Notes under the pieces: model-generated
Databases searched by the model: none
What the model was told of the DNA's origin: nothing
The model's input: the letters and a program-made list of their open reading frames with translations, nothing else
Source of the DNA: Sisyra terminalis
Lineage: Eukaryota; Arthropoda; Insecta; Neuroptera; Sisyridae
DNA length: 64,000 nucleotides
Assembly (NCBI GenBank): GCA_958496175.1
Contig: OY292278.1
Span: 42,532,001-42,596,000, forward strand
Direction: 5' to 3'
Made by a program: the position numbers and the translations under genes
Shown: positions 11,391 through 24,166 of the stretch, one piece after another
Layout of the letters: every line of letters starts with the position of its first letter
Position numbering within the stretch: position 1 is the stretch's first letter

Positions 11391-12832
11391 GGGTAGCGGT
11401 ACTAAATATTGAACAGGCTCCATTTATTGAACGGGCTGCGTAGGAACTTAATTTTTAGAATAATTTGAAGTTTGATTTCATATTGAATATATACCTAATT
11501 ATTAATTAATACTTATATTGTAAATATAAATGGTCACATGTGCAAACATATTGCGCAATGAAACTAAAAAAAAAAAGTTTGTGGACACCTGTCAGTAAAC
11601 CATGAAAACTGGTCATTAGAAACTTAACTTTGTTGTGTTTAGTAAGTACTTTTACAGTCAAATTTTATAAGTTTAATAACTTTGTAATAAATAATTTAGT
11701 ATTTATCATGAAGTTAAAATAGCAAAGATTAGTTGTCAGTAATTGTTTTTATTATAATTGTCGCTGCAATTTAAATATTAATCTGTTCAACAATTGGTGT
11801 CGTGAATTATCGAGTGCACCATTAAAATGTTCGTTGGTCAGTAATTAGAACATTTATTAAATTTAAGGCACCATTGAATGACCAGGGTATTATTTGCAGA
11901 TAATGATAAGTTTATCTTAAAGTTTATGGTTTCAGTTTTAAAGATTTCACAAAATAATTAATAATAAATTTAAATAATACATATTTTTTTTAAGTTAAAG
12001 CAAGTATTTATTTTATTTTCATTCTAGATAGGTAACTTACTTAACTGTGTCTTAAAATGACATCAAAACCTCTAATTAAAAACAAAAAGTCAGTTCAAAA
12101 CCGTCAGAGATGGCAATATAGTCTTGAGGATTTAGAAAATGCTGTGAATAGTGTTAAAAATTCGGAATTAAGTATTAACAAAGCTAGTCAGCAATATAAT
12201 ATACCAATGGGTACTTTATTTAACAAACTAAAATAAGACCAAGTTGTTCCCTGTAAGTTAGGTCAACGATTGAAAAATGAAAAAACGTGAACAAAAAAAA
12301 GAAGAACAACGCAAAAAAACAAAAGGAAAATATAGAAAAATATAGAAAAAAAGATTAAAAAAGAACTGATCAAACTCACTGCACCTAACAAGATACAACG
12401 AGGTGCGTTACCAAAAAACGATGCCAAAGACCTGTGATTGATTCCGATAGTGACTAACGTGTTAATTTGTTAAAATTATTTATAATTTTAAAATAAAAAT
12501 CCAAAGAATAAAAAAATTAATAATCCAGATAAAAAATAAGTATAGTTTTGTAACTATCATAAATGTGACACTACTGTTCAATATTTGGAACATGACCGGT
12601 CAATATTAAGTGCTAGGTGTTCAATATTAGGGACAATCGGCTGTAATGACTTTTGTCATAATTTTAAGTAAATTATTAAATAATAGAGTAAAAAAAACAT
12701 TAAAAATTGAAAGCTAATATTTCAATAATAATATAAATGCTTGTAACCGTTCATTAGGTTAAATAACAATTTTGTATGAAATGTCTTTTTGTTGTTTTTA
12801 TCAAAAATGTTCAGTATTTGGTACCATTACCC
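11391..12832 (+). mobile_element. Pogo-like element nested in a palindrome
   Basis: Terminal repeats are GGGTAGCGGTACTAAATA and its near-complement ending GTACCATTACCC, flanked by TA dinucleotides. Subterminal copies of a GTTCAATATT motif repeat around 12569-12635. The interior holds a short frame with a Pipsqueak-type helix-turn-helix and a lysine-rich tail, as in pogo/jerky-class transposons. The catalytic DDE region is absent, so it is non-autonomous. Confidence 0.65.
12057..12236 (+). pseudogene. Pipsqueak-type HTH protein, truncated transposase
   Basis: A 59-codon frame starts MTSKPLIKNK. Residues 20-58 read QYSLEDLENAVNSVKN, then SINKASQQYNIPMGTLFNKL. This fits the Psq/CENP-B N-terminal helix-turn-helix pattern (W-x-x-E-x-L-x-x-A, then S-I-x-x-A-x-x-x-x-x-I-P-x-x-T-L). 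A lysine-rich, frame-broken region follows at 12290-12440, like the basic C-terminus of pogo-class transposases. The catalytic domain has been lost. It lies inside the element with TA-flanked terminal repeats. Confidence 0.6.
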
Positions 12833-13436
12833 TATATCATTTTTTTTTTGAAATTTCTAGAAAAAAAATATGCAAAAAAAATCCAAAAACCAAATGAAAT
12901 AGTTTTTTTTATGTGTTCTCTGAAAATGATAATCACGAAAAAAATATATTTTATGCTTCTACATGAGCACAATAATTTATAAAAATTGCGTGAAAAAATA
13001 GTTGGTGCAACATCTTGAAAAAAAATGAAATGTGATTTACGCCTTATAGTTTACCTCGGTTTTATTTTTTTTCGAAGTGTTGCACCAACTTTTTTTGCAC
13101 AAAACTTCAATAAAAAATAGGCCACATATAGGAGCAAAACATATATTATTTTCATAATTGTAAGTCTAAGGAAGCATAAAAAAAATTTTAGATTTTTTTC
13201 TTTTTCTATATTTACTCTTAAGATGATTACTTTCAAGATCAAAATAATTGATCCCAACAGAAAAAAAAACAACTTGTGTTCAATTTTTATTAAAATAAGA
13301 ATAAAAAAAAATATCGTCACGGTTATAATTTATTACATTTGGAATAATGTTTGTATATCAAGCCGATATTTTAACATAAGTTTCGACATAGGTTCCTATC
13401 TAGGGTCCAACTCGCCATGTGGATCCTGCTAGACCC

Positions 13437-14369
13437 TTTACGCTATTAAAACTAAGAACCCGTATCTTACATCTTAATAGTGCCATTTATTTTCAAAAGA
13501 CTTGCGTATTTTCACCCGAGAGTAGTAGTAGGTGAAGGATTTTTAATTAACTTTAAGCTGGGGAATAAATTTGATGCGTTTTTACCAAAGACTTTTATTA
13601 AAACAAAAGTCAATAGTCACAACAATAAATTAATTGGTTTTGTAATCGTTGTTGTTATTTATAGTCTCCTTCCACCTCTTGACCAATTAAGAGAACCAAA
13701 GAAAAACAAGAAATGAAATATCTGGAGAACTTTAAAATTGGCCTAGGAAAAGAAGAGAGAAAATTAAATAGGCAAATTAAGTCACAAATATGGAAGGAGT
13801 AAGAAGAGTTTACAGAAAAAGAACTGCCCTCGGTATAGAGGCAAGGGTGCCAAGAATAAAGTTTATCTATATTGACCACATTCTAAGAGGAAAAAGATCC
13901 ATATTTAATTTTGTAGAGGACCAACTGAAAGCCTTAAATCATTCCTTTCCAGAATTTCGTTCCATGATAAAACCATTGCACCCAACTAGTACAAATTTGA
14001 CGCCCATAACGTTCAAATATGAGGAACAAATTCTGGACTTCTAGCCTCTCAAAATCCAATAATGAGTCTTCCTCGGTGTTCCATTTTTAAGCAAGTCAAG
14101 ATAATTTGGTCCGCTTTGCACCTACTAGCTGCCTTGTAATCCGATTTTCCTAATTTTACTTTCATTTTCCTAACATGAGCTTTCGTTATATTCCATTTCT
14201 TTTTTCAAGTCCTGGAAAATTGAAAAATTTCCCATTCGAGATGTTGGAGTACAGCTTTGACGACTTATACAATATCATGAAGAAGGATGGTTTTGTTGAG
14301 TCAATGGAATATTTTCATCCCCCGTATTCTCCAAAATTGGCACCGAAGGATTCCATTTTTTCCATTCTC
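13437..14369. other. Unrecognised open stretch
   Basis: A frame at 13790-14044 (+) reads as 84 residues with mixed composition, including RTALGIEARVPRIKFIYIDH. A weaker frame at 14175-14345 contains HPPYSPKLAP, reminiscent of mariner. Neither has clear splice sites or a recognised domain for the first part. These look like transposon debris upstream of the mariner fragment. Confidence 0.3.
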
Positions 14370-14795
14370 TGACCAAGCATATTGTTAAGCCATTTTTTAC
14401 GGTTGTCTACATTGTCAAAAGTTTCGCCCTTCATATGGTTTGGCATGGAAAACGGTGGCCGAAAACACTCTATTGACAAGGCGAAATTATTCTCCTTCAT
14501 GACAATGCCAGGTTCCCCGTTGCATAAGTCAGCAAAGTCACATTCTAAGAGCAAGGACGGAAGGTTCTTCTTTAGCATCCATAGTTTTCTCCGAACGTTG
14601 TACCAATGGATTATCGTCTTTTCCGCTTCCGGTATGATGGGCGATATCTTCGATAATAAAGAGAACCTTAAAAACTAGCTCAACAACTTTTTTGATATCA
14701 TACCGGGTGGTTTTTGGTGGAATGGCATCTACAAGTTTGTCGAGGAGTATGAGGAAACATTAACCAATAATGGAGCTTATATAATTGATTAATTT
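14370..14795 (+). pseudogene. Mariner transposase C-terminal pseudogene
   Basis: The plus strand reads GEIILLHDNARFPVA around 14480-14525. It then shows decayed FSPNVVPMDYRLFRF near 14595 and, in another frame, GGFWWNGIYKFVEEYEETLT and NNGAYIID before a stop near 14792. This follows the mariner order: HDNARPH, YSPDLAPSDYHLF, then GI-x-x-L and G-x-Y at the end. At least five in-frame stops and a frameshift make it inactive. No terminal repeats were found. Confidence 0.7.
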
Positions 14796-17394
14796 ATTGT
14801 TATAACTATTGATTTTTATTTAAAGAAACATCATTGATAAAATGCAACAAATTTCTCCAACTAATAAAAGTATCGATCGTTAATGATTAAAAGAAGAATA
14901 AGGGTACTCAGAAAAAAACCTTATCTTATAAATAGCTTATCTCTCTTGCATTCTATTTGAAATTTTTTTCGTATCCTTCAGCCTATTATCTTCAATTTGT
15001 AATAAATTTTAATCAAACACATTATTTGTTAAATTTTCTAAACATTTTTCTGCAATAAAATATCCACAAATACTTATTTTAAGATTGGTAAATCGGGTTC
15101 TATGAAATTCAAATGACAGTTAAATCTATAAAGTGAAGCTTTTTTGATGAGTTTAGCGCCTACCCCTTTGCTTTGAACCCTTAAAATTTAAATTAAATGT
15201 CTTACAGTTATAGCCAACACCTCATTTTTTATCTTGCCTAATTTTTTCAATATCTTAGAACAAAAATTTAATGCCAATTATATTTCAAATTGGTGTTTAA
15301 ATTTAACAAAAAAACGTAATAAAAATCCAATTGTTATAGAAAATAAAATAAATTCACTTAACTCACTTTAATTTTAATGGAGAATTTTCCAAAATATATC
15401 CACAAATAATTCACTTATTCAAAACCAACTCTTCTAATCAAACATTGAACATTGGCTCTGTTCAAATTTTCATCTCTAACTTCTGATGATATCCTTTTTT
15501 TTTTGTCATGAATCATTTGACCTCAATTTTTCCAGTAGACAAATATCCATTTTAAGTGGTTAAATCCATCTTCATTTTTTGCGGTTTATTGTTGTATTGT
15601 TTTCCACTTTGATCAAACCCCAACACCAATTTGAAGAACTACAAACAAAGGATATATCTTTATGTCAATTGGAAAGAAATTGTCACCATATTACTCATTC
15701 GGACGACTTGTTTAACCCCAATATCACATCCTATTTTCCTCGAACGCAGTGATAGTATTTGGATGTGGAATATAAATGAAAAAAATTGAATTTATTTTGT
15801 AGGATTACTATATGTATACGTTCAGTGGCCATAACGAATAGGTCAGTCTTAATTAGATGTTAATTGTAATGAACCAGACGTTGGACGTTTTAATCAGACT
15901 ATTTATCATCTTCACCGTCATATTTACTGTTAGGCTATCCACAGTAGAGCCTATTATGAGAATAACAAATGATTTTGTACTCGGAATTAAGAATTAAATT
16001 AGAGAAATTTAATCAAAATCTTCCAAAAAATTAAAAATATATAACAATAAGGAAAAGATTACAGAAATGATCGATGAGTTAATGTAAATACGTATTGATA
16101 TATTTAGAAAAAAAATAGGGAATTTTAGAGACTCAAACTTTCAGACCAGCATTATCTTAAATTATTTTTTTAAACTGAGGCATTGATATTTATAGTTCTT
16201 TTGCTGAAGACTTTAACTACATTAAATGTTTTTGGGCTTAAAAATAACTAAACCTAGCAATCAACACCAATTATGCATTGCTACTGTGTGGTACTTAACA
16301 GTTAATTTTCATTTCCCGATCAAATCCAACTTCATCCGATTGTAATCACTAAATATGTAAATCCAATTTAGAAAAAAAAAATAATTAATTATTTTTTAAA
16401 TTTCTTGCTTTAATAACTGGTACGTATTAGCTAAACAAGCTCAAAAAAAATCAATTAAAATACGACTGTGAATATCTTTCTTTTCTTTTTAATTAAAATT
16501 ATCTTCTGAAACATTTTTTTCTCTTATTTATAGTCACTTATCTTGAAATTAATATATCTAAAAGGCAGAAGCCCGAAGAATAAGAAGAATACGAGAAGCC
16601 AAAGAAGAGGTTGGAATTAGACCAGAACTAAAATAATTATATTATAAAATCAATGCATCTAAATGTAGGTCAACAATTTGTGTATGGACAGATTTATTTG
16701 AAAAATCCAAAAAAAAAAAAACATAATAAAGAATTTTGAAAATTCAAAAGCTAAACAAACCCTCCTTTTTTGTATTTAATGACCAAGAAAAATCGTTTTA
16801 TATCATTCGGATTAATCATCGTATTTGAAGGTAGCAATTTTTCCAAAATTTTCACCATAGCCAAATCAATTACTTTTGATCGGTTTGAAAATGAATTTTC
16901 TTCAAAAAATCTATTTTTGTCGATTTTACGGTTTAATTATTTAGTGTTTGCAATTACTTAGAGGAATCAGTGATGCATTTATTTGCGGTTTGATTAAGAT
17001 CATTACTAAAGATGCAGAAAGAATTGCTGAAAGCAATTGACGTTCAGGAATGATTCTGATTTTTCTCGTCCAAACGATAGATTTTCACACAGTTTTTGTA
17101 TCCATTATTATTGATACGAGCGACTTCTTCTCCAAGTAAACATGGTTTTGATAACTTAAGAAATCATAATTGGTTTGAAAATATTTTATTTTCCTTTTGT
17201 ACCACCAAAAAAAATACAATAGTTGTGGAGACTATCTAAAAAGCTTTCGCTTTATAGTACTGGGAATTTTTTTTTATTTTCAAATAAATTGCACAATCTG
17301 CATAGGGTTGCAATACGTGCATTCAATCCATAGACAATCACATGTAAGCACTAGTCCCAGTAGATTAGTGCTGTATAAGTACAAAGATTTTTAA
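14796..17394. other. AT-rich intergenic stretch
   Basis: No gene or complete element is supported. A short lysine/arginine/glutamate-rich open patch at about 16575-16635 resembles transposon debris but is too short to assign. Confidence 0.45.
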
Positions 17395-17600
17395 CAATCA
17401 ATAGCAACAATAACAATAATAGTAATTATTATAGCAATAACAACAATCATAAAAACAATTAACAGTAGCAATAAGAATAATAATAATAGTCTATAATAAC
17501 AATATCAATGCTAAAAATAATGTGAAGCATTAATATATAAGTAATATATAAAAATAAAGCCAAATAATAAGAAATAATAATTTGGCAACAGATAGTTAAT
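17395..17600. repeat. Low-complexity AAT/CAA-rich tract
   Basis: Imperfect runs of CAATAA, AATAAT and AACAAT dominate this 200-base tract. It directly borders the 3' end of the adjacent LINE fragment and could derive from its tail. Confidence 0.6.
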
Positions 17601-17612
17601 AGGAACATTTGT

Positions 17613-18510
17613 TTAGTTACAAAATCTATCAGGAAAATCTATTACATTCCATTTTTGTAACCTTCTTATCATCTCAGTGTTGTCCAATAAGTTTATTGCC
17701 AGATGATTGGAATGATCGTCTAACTTTGTCAGGTATTTTTACTAAGCCTTTGAATTTCCTCCTTTACAAATGGTATTTCTGTATCTTCATGTATTTTTTT
17801 ATTGCTTACACACCATGGAGCACCGATTATTTGTCGTAGGGTCCTTGATTGGAATCTTTGTAGGATTTCAATATTGGAGTTGGATGCAGTACCCCACAAC
17901 TGTATCCCATATGTCCATATGGGTTTGAGGATGGCCTTGTACGGAAGAAGTTTATTTTCTGCTGATAATGGTGCATTAGATGCCATTAGCCAGTACATTT
18001 TATTGTATTTTTTATTTAAATGTTCTCGAGTTTTTTTGATTTGCACAGCCCATGTAAGTTTTTGATCTAAGTGCATTCCGAGATATTTTCCCGTGCTTTT
18101 TTGCGGTAGTTCTGTGCCTTCCATTGTAACCGGTGGACATGTATTTCTGCGCAGTGTAAACATTGTGTGTGTAGATTTTGCGTTGTTTATCCACTTTTTT
18201 TTCCACTTTATTTTCCACTTTTTTGCCCATTTTTCTACGTTGTTCAGGTTATTTTAGAGCTTTAACGAAGCTTCATTGGGTTCATCTGCTGCGGTTACGA
18301 TGGCTGTGTCATCAGCAAATGTTGCCACTAATGCATCTTTTGTATTGGGCATATCGGCTGTGTACAGGGAATACAACAGAGGTCCCAGTACGCTACCTTG
18401 GGGAACCCCGGCTGTTATTTTTTTGGGAGTCGTTACTTCTGATTTGTATTTGAGAGAAAATTGAAGAAAATTCTATTTACGAATCGAATCCCAAACATGG
18501 AGATGTAAAG
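17613..18510 (-). pseudogene. Jockey-type LINE reverse transcriptase C-terminal remnant
   Basis: The minus strand encodes the late palm of a non-LTR reverse transcriptase: TAGVPQGSVLGPLLYSLYTA, then ATFADDTAIVTAADEP with the catalytic FADD. Downstream come KYLGMHLDQKLTW, AILKPIWTYGIQLWG and NIEILQRFQSRTLR, the usual post-RT region. One in-frame stop (TAA, probably from CAA) follows the FADD block. A frameshift near 17735 carries the frame into YLTKLDDHSNHLAINLL and IDFPDRFCN, then a stop at 17613. The 5' part is missing. Confidence 0.85.
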
Positions 18511-18842
18511 AAGAAGGGTTGCAAAGAAACTCTAACTAAAATAGTTACAAGAAGATTAGCTAATTGGATAATTTACATTCTTAGAGGTAAAGAAGTCCTA
18601 AGCAATGTTATAGAAAGAAGACAGAATGATCAAAAGAAAAAAGGAAAAATAAAACTTAAATCTTGGATTTATTAGAATGAGAAAAGGATTACCCTAATTT
18701 AAAACAAATCTTTTGGAATAGAAGACACTTGAAGGAAAAATACAATCAAGTAAGAAACTAAGCTAAAAGGAAAAAAATCATTGGTTTTTATTTAAATTTC
18801 ATTCTTAAACTTTAAAATTAGTAAATTTAGTTATGCTAGATA

Positions 18843-19556
18843 CAGTGGCGTAGCTAGGTAACCAAGGGCCCTGAGGCAAATTAAAACATGGGACGCCACT
18901 GCTATGTAAACTGATTAGGTTTTATCAAATAAAAATATGAAATATACAAATACTTTCAAAATGCTAAGCTACTTAAGCTCTTTTTTGTGCACTGCAGGGC
19001 AGGTAATAAAAAAATTAAACAGGAACAATATAAATTACCATTAATACTTGGTGTAGGTTTGGCTAATAAAACGAAATAGAGAAGATTCAAGGGTTTATTA
19101 TTATAAAGGTCGGACCTACCAACTGACTAAATAACAATAATATTTACAATTTTTTCCTAGCTTTAGTTTTCGCAAAAGTATCAATGACTTCGTTTAAATC
19201 CAGGCTTTATGCGGTTTTGTTTTCAATTGCTATTAGCGATAAATATCGGAGTCGAGTTTGGCCCATATTATTTCTTAAATATTTTTTTACTATTTTTAAT
19301 TTGCTAAATGGCCTTTCAGCTGCTGCAGAAGTGATAGGAATTGGAAAGAATAATAACATCGCTGTAAATACTTCCGTTAGGTCGGATTCTAGCACTCCAT
19401 ATTTGCTCATTATTTCCTTAAATAATTGGTGAACTTCCAACTGAATTTTCAAAAGTTCAGTTCGATCGAGTTTTCGATGGTAAGGATTCGAGGGCCCCCT
19501 GAGCTTGAGGGCTCCGGGGCACTGCCCCACCTAGCCCCTAGGTAGCTACGCCACTG
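18843..19556. mobile_element. Short hAT transposon copy, 714 bp
   Basis: Terminal inverted repeats are CAGTGGCGTAGCTA at both ends. The element is flanked by a perfect 8-bp duplication GCTAGATA at 18835-18842 and 19557-19564. It retains the 3' part of a transposase on the minus strand and has lost the rest, so it is an internally deleted, non-autonomous copy. The exact duplication suggests fairly recent insertion. Confidence 0.93.
19144..19530 (-). pseudogene. hAT transposase C-terminal dimerisation region
   Basis: The frame reads FTAMLLFFPIPITSAAAERP, FSKLKIVKKYLRNNMG and QTRLRYLSLIAIENKTA. It then has an in-frame TAA followed by SLDLNEVIDTFAKTKARKKL and the natural stop. The block SAAAERPFSKLK is the hallmark of the hAT C-terminal dimerisation domain, here closest to the Tip100/zinc-finger MYM-like group. 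The N-terminal zinc finger and DDE core are missing. Confidence 0.88.
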
Positions 19557-19564
19557 GCTAGATA

Positions 19565-20329
19565 CTTCAACCAACATAAAACGCAAGTCTCAGATTTCTT
19601 TGTACTAGAAATTGAAAGACGTAAATATTATTAAATCTTTAATGTCATTTTCCTCTTTAAAAGCTTTTGAAAAGCTATAAAAACTTATGATTACATTAAT
19701 AATAATTCACTATTTCACACTTTGACGTTAATACAATTTTTTAAGGTGAATAATTAGTGTATTTAGTTATTATAGCGATTTAAAAGAAAATTTAATCATT
19801 AATGAAAATTAAGAGTAAGTGTTGAAAAAGAAATATAAAAATCGTAAAATTGAAAATTGTTTTTTGCTTTCCCATTATTTCTATTGTAAAAATAAAAATT
19901 AGTTTTTAATTTGAAAATAATTGATGTTATATAATTAACGTCTGGGTTTCGTCTGTGCGTTTTTTTCGTCTTTTACCAACACAAATAAGTGGTATTTTCA
20001 GAAATATATTTACAAAAAAAATAATCTATCGTTAAATTAAATGCAACAGAATTTCGAATGTTTATTGAACATTTGATCAAGTGATTTTCAATACAAATGT
20101 CTAAATTTTTTTTCCCTTTCATCAAAATTTGTCAACTTTTGGAGCAATTATAAATATTTCTTAAATTCTTCCTACAGTAGGAATGGAGGATCATTTTTTC
20201 GATGTTCAAGCAAAACCTAAACCGTTGCTTGTTTAAAAATAGCAAATTTAAATTAGAAAAGTAATAAGTGCCTATAATTTAGACCAAAAAAAAAACAATT
20301 TTCGGAAGAGTATAAAAAAAATAAAAATA
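19565..20329. other. Intergenic, nothing recognised
   Basis: AT-rich DNA with no supported feature. Confidence 0.45.
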
Positions 20330-20768
20330 TAAATAAAAGATAAGGTATAGAAAAAAAAGTGCTCTACAAAAATGTTCTATAAAATTTTCTCATAAAATTG
20401 ATGGTTGCGTCAAAAAATTGAAAAAATATTAAAATTTCTCTTTTGTTCAACTTTGACCTCGAATAACTTTTGAAAGAATAAATATATCAAAAACTTGTAC
20501 GAGACCTTTTTTGTAGATCATTTAATTTTCTACAAGAATATACCGTGGTCATTCCGAAATATTGTCACCAACGTGAGCTATAAAATTCCATAGCGCAAGA
20601 GAGTATTGTTCCCATGTTATTTAAATGGAAAATCAAAATTTGCGATGCGGCACCTCTTAATATTAATTTTCAAAGCTTAAACTTTCACAGGATTTTTTTT
20701 TGTCATTCCCAACAACATTTTCGATATAATTAAGAAAAGAAATCGTTATTTTTTTTTGAATCAGGCTA
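20330..20768. mobile_element. Solo arm related to palindrome B
   Basis: This stretch closely matches the right arm of the palindrome at 34427-35473: GTGCTCTACAAAAATG, TTTGACCTCGAATAACTTTT, TTCCCATGTTATTTAAATGG, GATGCGGCACCTCTTAATAT and TTTTTTTTGAATCAGGCTA. The inverted partner is missing, so it is a half element. I could not define a clear left end. Confidence 0.7.
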
Positions 20769-20776
20769 GTATACAC

Positions 20777-23700
20777 AGTAAGACTGTTCAAAGTCAGCGA
20801 AAAAAATCTTATTTTGATTGTGTTTAAAATTTTTTCAATTAAATCATCAAAAACGATCAATGATCCCTGGTTTCTTGTTCTAAAAGATTAATTTTAATAT
20901 CAAAATTCAGAGGAAACTAATTTGATAAGTGGTGAATCGATGCCCTCTAAAAGTGGGTCTGGAAGAAAATGATGCAGCTAAAAATTGACGATTCCTGTCT
21001 TAAGCTCTTTAAAACTATTGAAAATAGTTATCAAAATTTTTTGGTTGTAAAATTTTTCATTCGAACTAATTAACGATTTTGTTAATCTTGACAATAGAAA
21101 AAAATTGTGGTTTACTAAGTAACTACCCTTGAGAAACTTTGATTATTGGGAGACAAAATATCTTCCATAAAAGCACACCAAACGTCATTCTGGTGGATCC
21201 CATTGAATTAAATTTATCATTGGAAAAAATATATCAAAGTTAAATAAAAATTTTGTGGGAAATTATGTCCACTTAACGTTAACTTCGATATGGAATTATG
21301 AAAACAAGAAAAAATAAATTAAGGAACTTCTGAAATATAAAATTTTTGAGTTTATAGTGATATGTACGTCTCTACTCTGTGGTTTGTTTTATAATAAACT
21401 ATTGAAATAATTATTCCCAGTTTTTATTTATTAACACATCACAGTTACCAATAGCAATCAGAGTATATAAAAAAGGAACTATTATAAATCAAATTTACAT
21501 CAATTACCAGCTCTTTATTGCATGCTTTACCATTATTAAAATAGTCAAAGAAAGACAGAAAACTTAAATATTAAAAAAAAATATACACTCCAACAATTAG
21601 TAACACAAATCAAGCCATCATTGCTCATGGTTTATCGCAAAATTACACGTAGTTATCGTTTGGTATTTTCTGTGAAAGATTTAATGAAATCATTTTGATT
21701 CCATAAAGATTTAAACGGTACTGTTGTTATAGAAGATGATCTTCATATTTTATCGTAACAAAATAATTTATCAGGAAAGAAAAAAATGGTAAGAAAACAT
21801 CGGTTAATGCCCGCCTAGTCAGATAGTCAGTCATGGTTAATGGAAAAAGGCTCTTTGATCAGGCCACTGAACACAATTACTGCAAGTTTGCATGGCCTAT
21901 TAAGGCCCATGTTGATATTTGGTCAAGAAGTGAAATAATTAAATTTTCAACTCGAATTCATCCTTCGTTATAATTTGATTTCAAAATAAATTTATACCTG
22001 TGAATTATTTTTAAAATGAACAGTAAAGTAGAATTTTACTGGCAAACTAAAATAGATCAAAATTTGGAATTTAGAAAGACAAATAAAATGTCTATGGTTG
22101 CTAAAGAGAAATTCACCTGAAGGGATTGTATTTCATTTGACGTTAAAAGTAATTTATTAGTCATAATATTGTACAGTTGCAATTCTACTAAACACACTTT
22201 AATAAAGACTTTTATTCTTTTTAAATTAATCAAAATAATAATTCAATAATGAATTCTAATTGATTGAAATTAACAACTTCTCGGTATTGACAGAGATATA
22301 GACAAATGAATCCAATCTTATTTGAAATAATTACATATACAGTTCGTACTCATTCGCCAATTAAATTGGAACCAATCAACTTTAATTAGTCAAACATAAA
22401 TAACAAGCAAATAATTTTCAAATCGAACATTGTAAACAATCATCAAATTTATTGTCCGTATATATGGTACACTATACATTGTGGGTATCATTCGGAATTT
22501 TTGCTTCACTGAGCTGAAGGGAACAAAGTGTTTTACTTTTATTATTCGCTCATTGTAATAATATTTATTAATGTTGTGTTTAATATTTATTGCTGGTTTT
22601 TAAGTTAAATATTTCGTGGAACTCGTAAGGATTCAGTGCATGACGTGAACATATGAATTTTGGAGGAATTGATTGCATGAAAGTTGTATGGAGAGTTTTG
22701 ATAATGTGTTCACGAAAATTTAATCGGGAATGTTTCATTCTAATAATTAGTGGTTTATGAGGGAATTTTTTGATTAATTAATTAAAAAAACATCTTAAAC
22801 CAATCACATGAGGCAGCTTCGTTATTCCTTTTCTTTTTCACATTATTTTTTTTTTTGGTTTCAGGAATGTTATCATGGTAATCTGAAATGATGCATGTCT
22901 TCAGTATCTCTAATAGGTAACGGAAAAGAGCTTTTTTTAAATATTTTATCTTCAATATCTTAATTGCAATCTATTATCGATGAATTTTTAAAAAAAAATC
23001 TTTTGGACTTAATAATTCAAAATATGCACTAAATATCTAAAGTATGATTCACCAATTTGTATGTTTCACCAAAATCTACGTAAGAACTATAAAATATCTC
23101 CAAGCTTTAGAGCTAAGATTCAATAATTTTGTCCAAGGAAAGAAGTCGTTATATTTTTAAATAAAATAAATTTATGATTTTTAACTGAAATTACTTGAGA
23201 AATTCAGCTCAAAAATGTTGATTTCTGGTTGATATACTTTATATAAATGGTGCCAATTTTTTTTCAATTGTTGCAGATTTGAAAATTTAGCAATAAATTT
23301 TTAATACTTACCTGTACAGATATGAAAGAAAAAAAAATCTTCCGGAATCATTTCAAAATAAAATAGAGAAATACCAAATATTCCTTATAAATATAAAAAA
23401 TAAAGCTGGAAAAATTGAACTATTGATGAATTATTCATATTGGTTTTATTAAACCCTTATATTTGAAAAGAACAAACACCAAACGTTAGTTATCAAAATT
23501 TTTGCAACAAAAGCCCCAAAATTTTCGATCGAAAACCACAAACTTATACTTTTGAATCATGATTTTTGGAAATCAAATGAAATGTCCTAAACCATTACAT
23601 TTATTTCTTTTTATATTTCCAATCTTATGAAAGGGAACAAGTGGTAAAATTTTTGGAATTTCAATTTTTAGTTTACAACTTTTTAAAAAAATTAACTTGG

Positions 23701-23911
23701 AAATTGCTATTTAAGTAGATATTTTGTAATATCTTTTTAAGTTCTATCGTCAATATATGGTTAAAAAGATAGTGTAAAGTTGGTTCATTAATTCCTTTAT
23801 AAGTTTCAATCGATTAATAATGATTTAAATAATAATATCTTACAATCAAATGAAATTTTTGTTACTAACTCTAAAAGTTATACTGTTAATAGAATATAAA
23901 AAATATAGTGT
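20777..23911. other. AT-rich intergenic stretch
   Basis: No gene is supported. A 46-codon frame starting at 21832 (+) reads MVNGKRLFDQATEHNYC onward. It looks slightly coding-like but has no recognised domain or splice context. Confidence 0.4.
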
Positions 23912-24166
23912 GGTCTTATTTATGCAATATAATTTTCAAAAGTAAACCCAGATACGTACTTTGATTGCCAAGCAAATTTTCAATGTGACTCTTCACATAG
24001 CAATCACGGAATGATAGAATATTACTTGATGATTACTGAGGATGATTGCTTAGCAATCGGAATACATACGTGTCTTGGCAATACGTCAACAAAACATTTG
24101 TTCGAACCTTGGCTCAAATTTATGTTTATAATTTACTTTTGTAAATTATATTGCATAAATAAGACC
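23912..24166. mobile_element. 255-bp palindromic MITE
   Basis: Ends are inverted copies of GGTCTTATTTATGCAATA continuing through AATTTTCAAAAGTAAA, about 40 bases with few mismatches. No clear target duplication was found. No coding sequence is present. Confidence 0.6.

Larger units (their letters stand above)
11145..13436. mobile_element. Palindromic element split by a nested insertion
   Basis: Both ends begin with GRGTCTAGCAGGATCCACATGG and stay inverted-repeated for about 90 bases through TATCGGCTTGATATACAAAC. A further inverted match links 12860-13020 with 13060-13215. The left arm therefore seems to continue on both sides of the 1.44-kb element at 11391-12832, which would be an insertion. 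Removing that insertion leaves a palindrome of about 850 bp. Confidence 0.65.

Noticed and set aside
15470..15500. CTGATGATATCC as a hammerhead core
   Set aside because: No stem II and GAAA follow at suitable distance.
18178..18464. Open frames on the plus strand over the LINE
   Set aside because: They are antisense shadows of the reverse transcriptase encoded on the minus strand.
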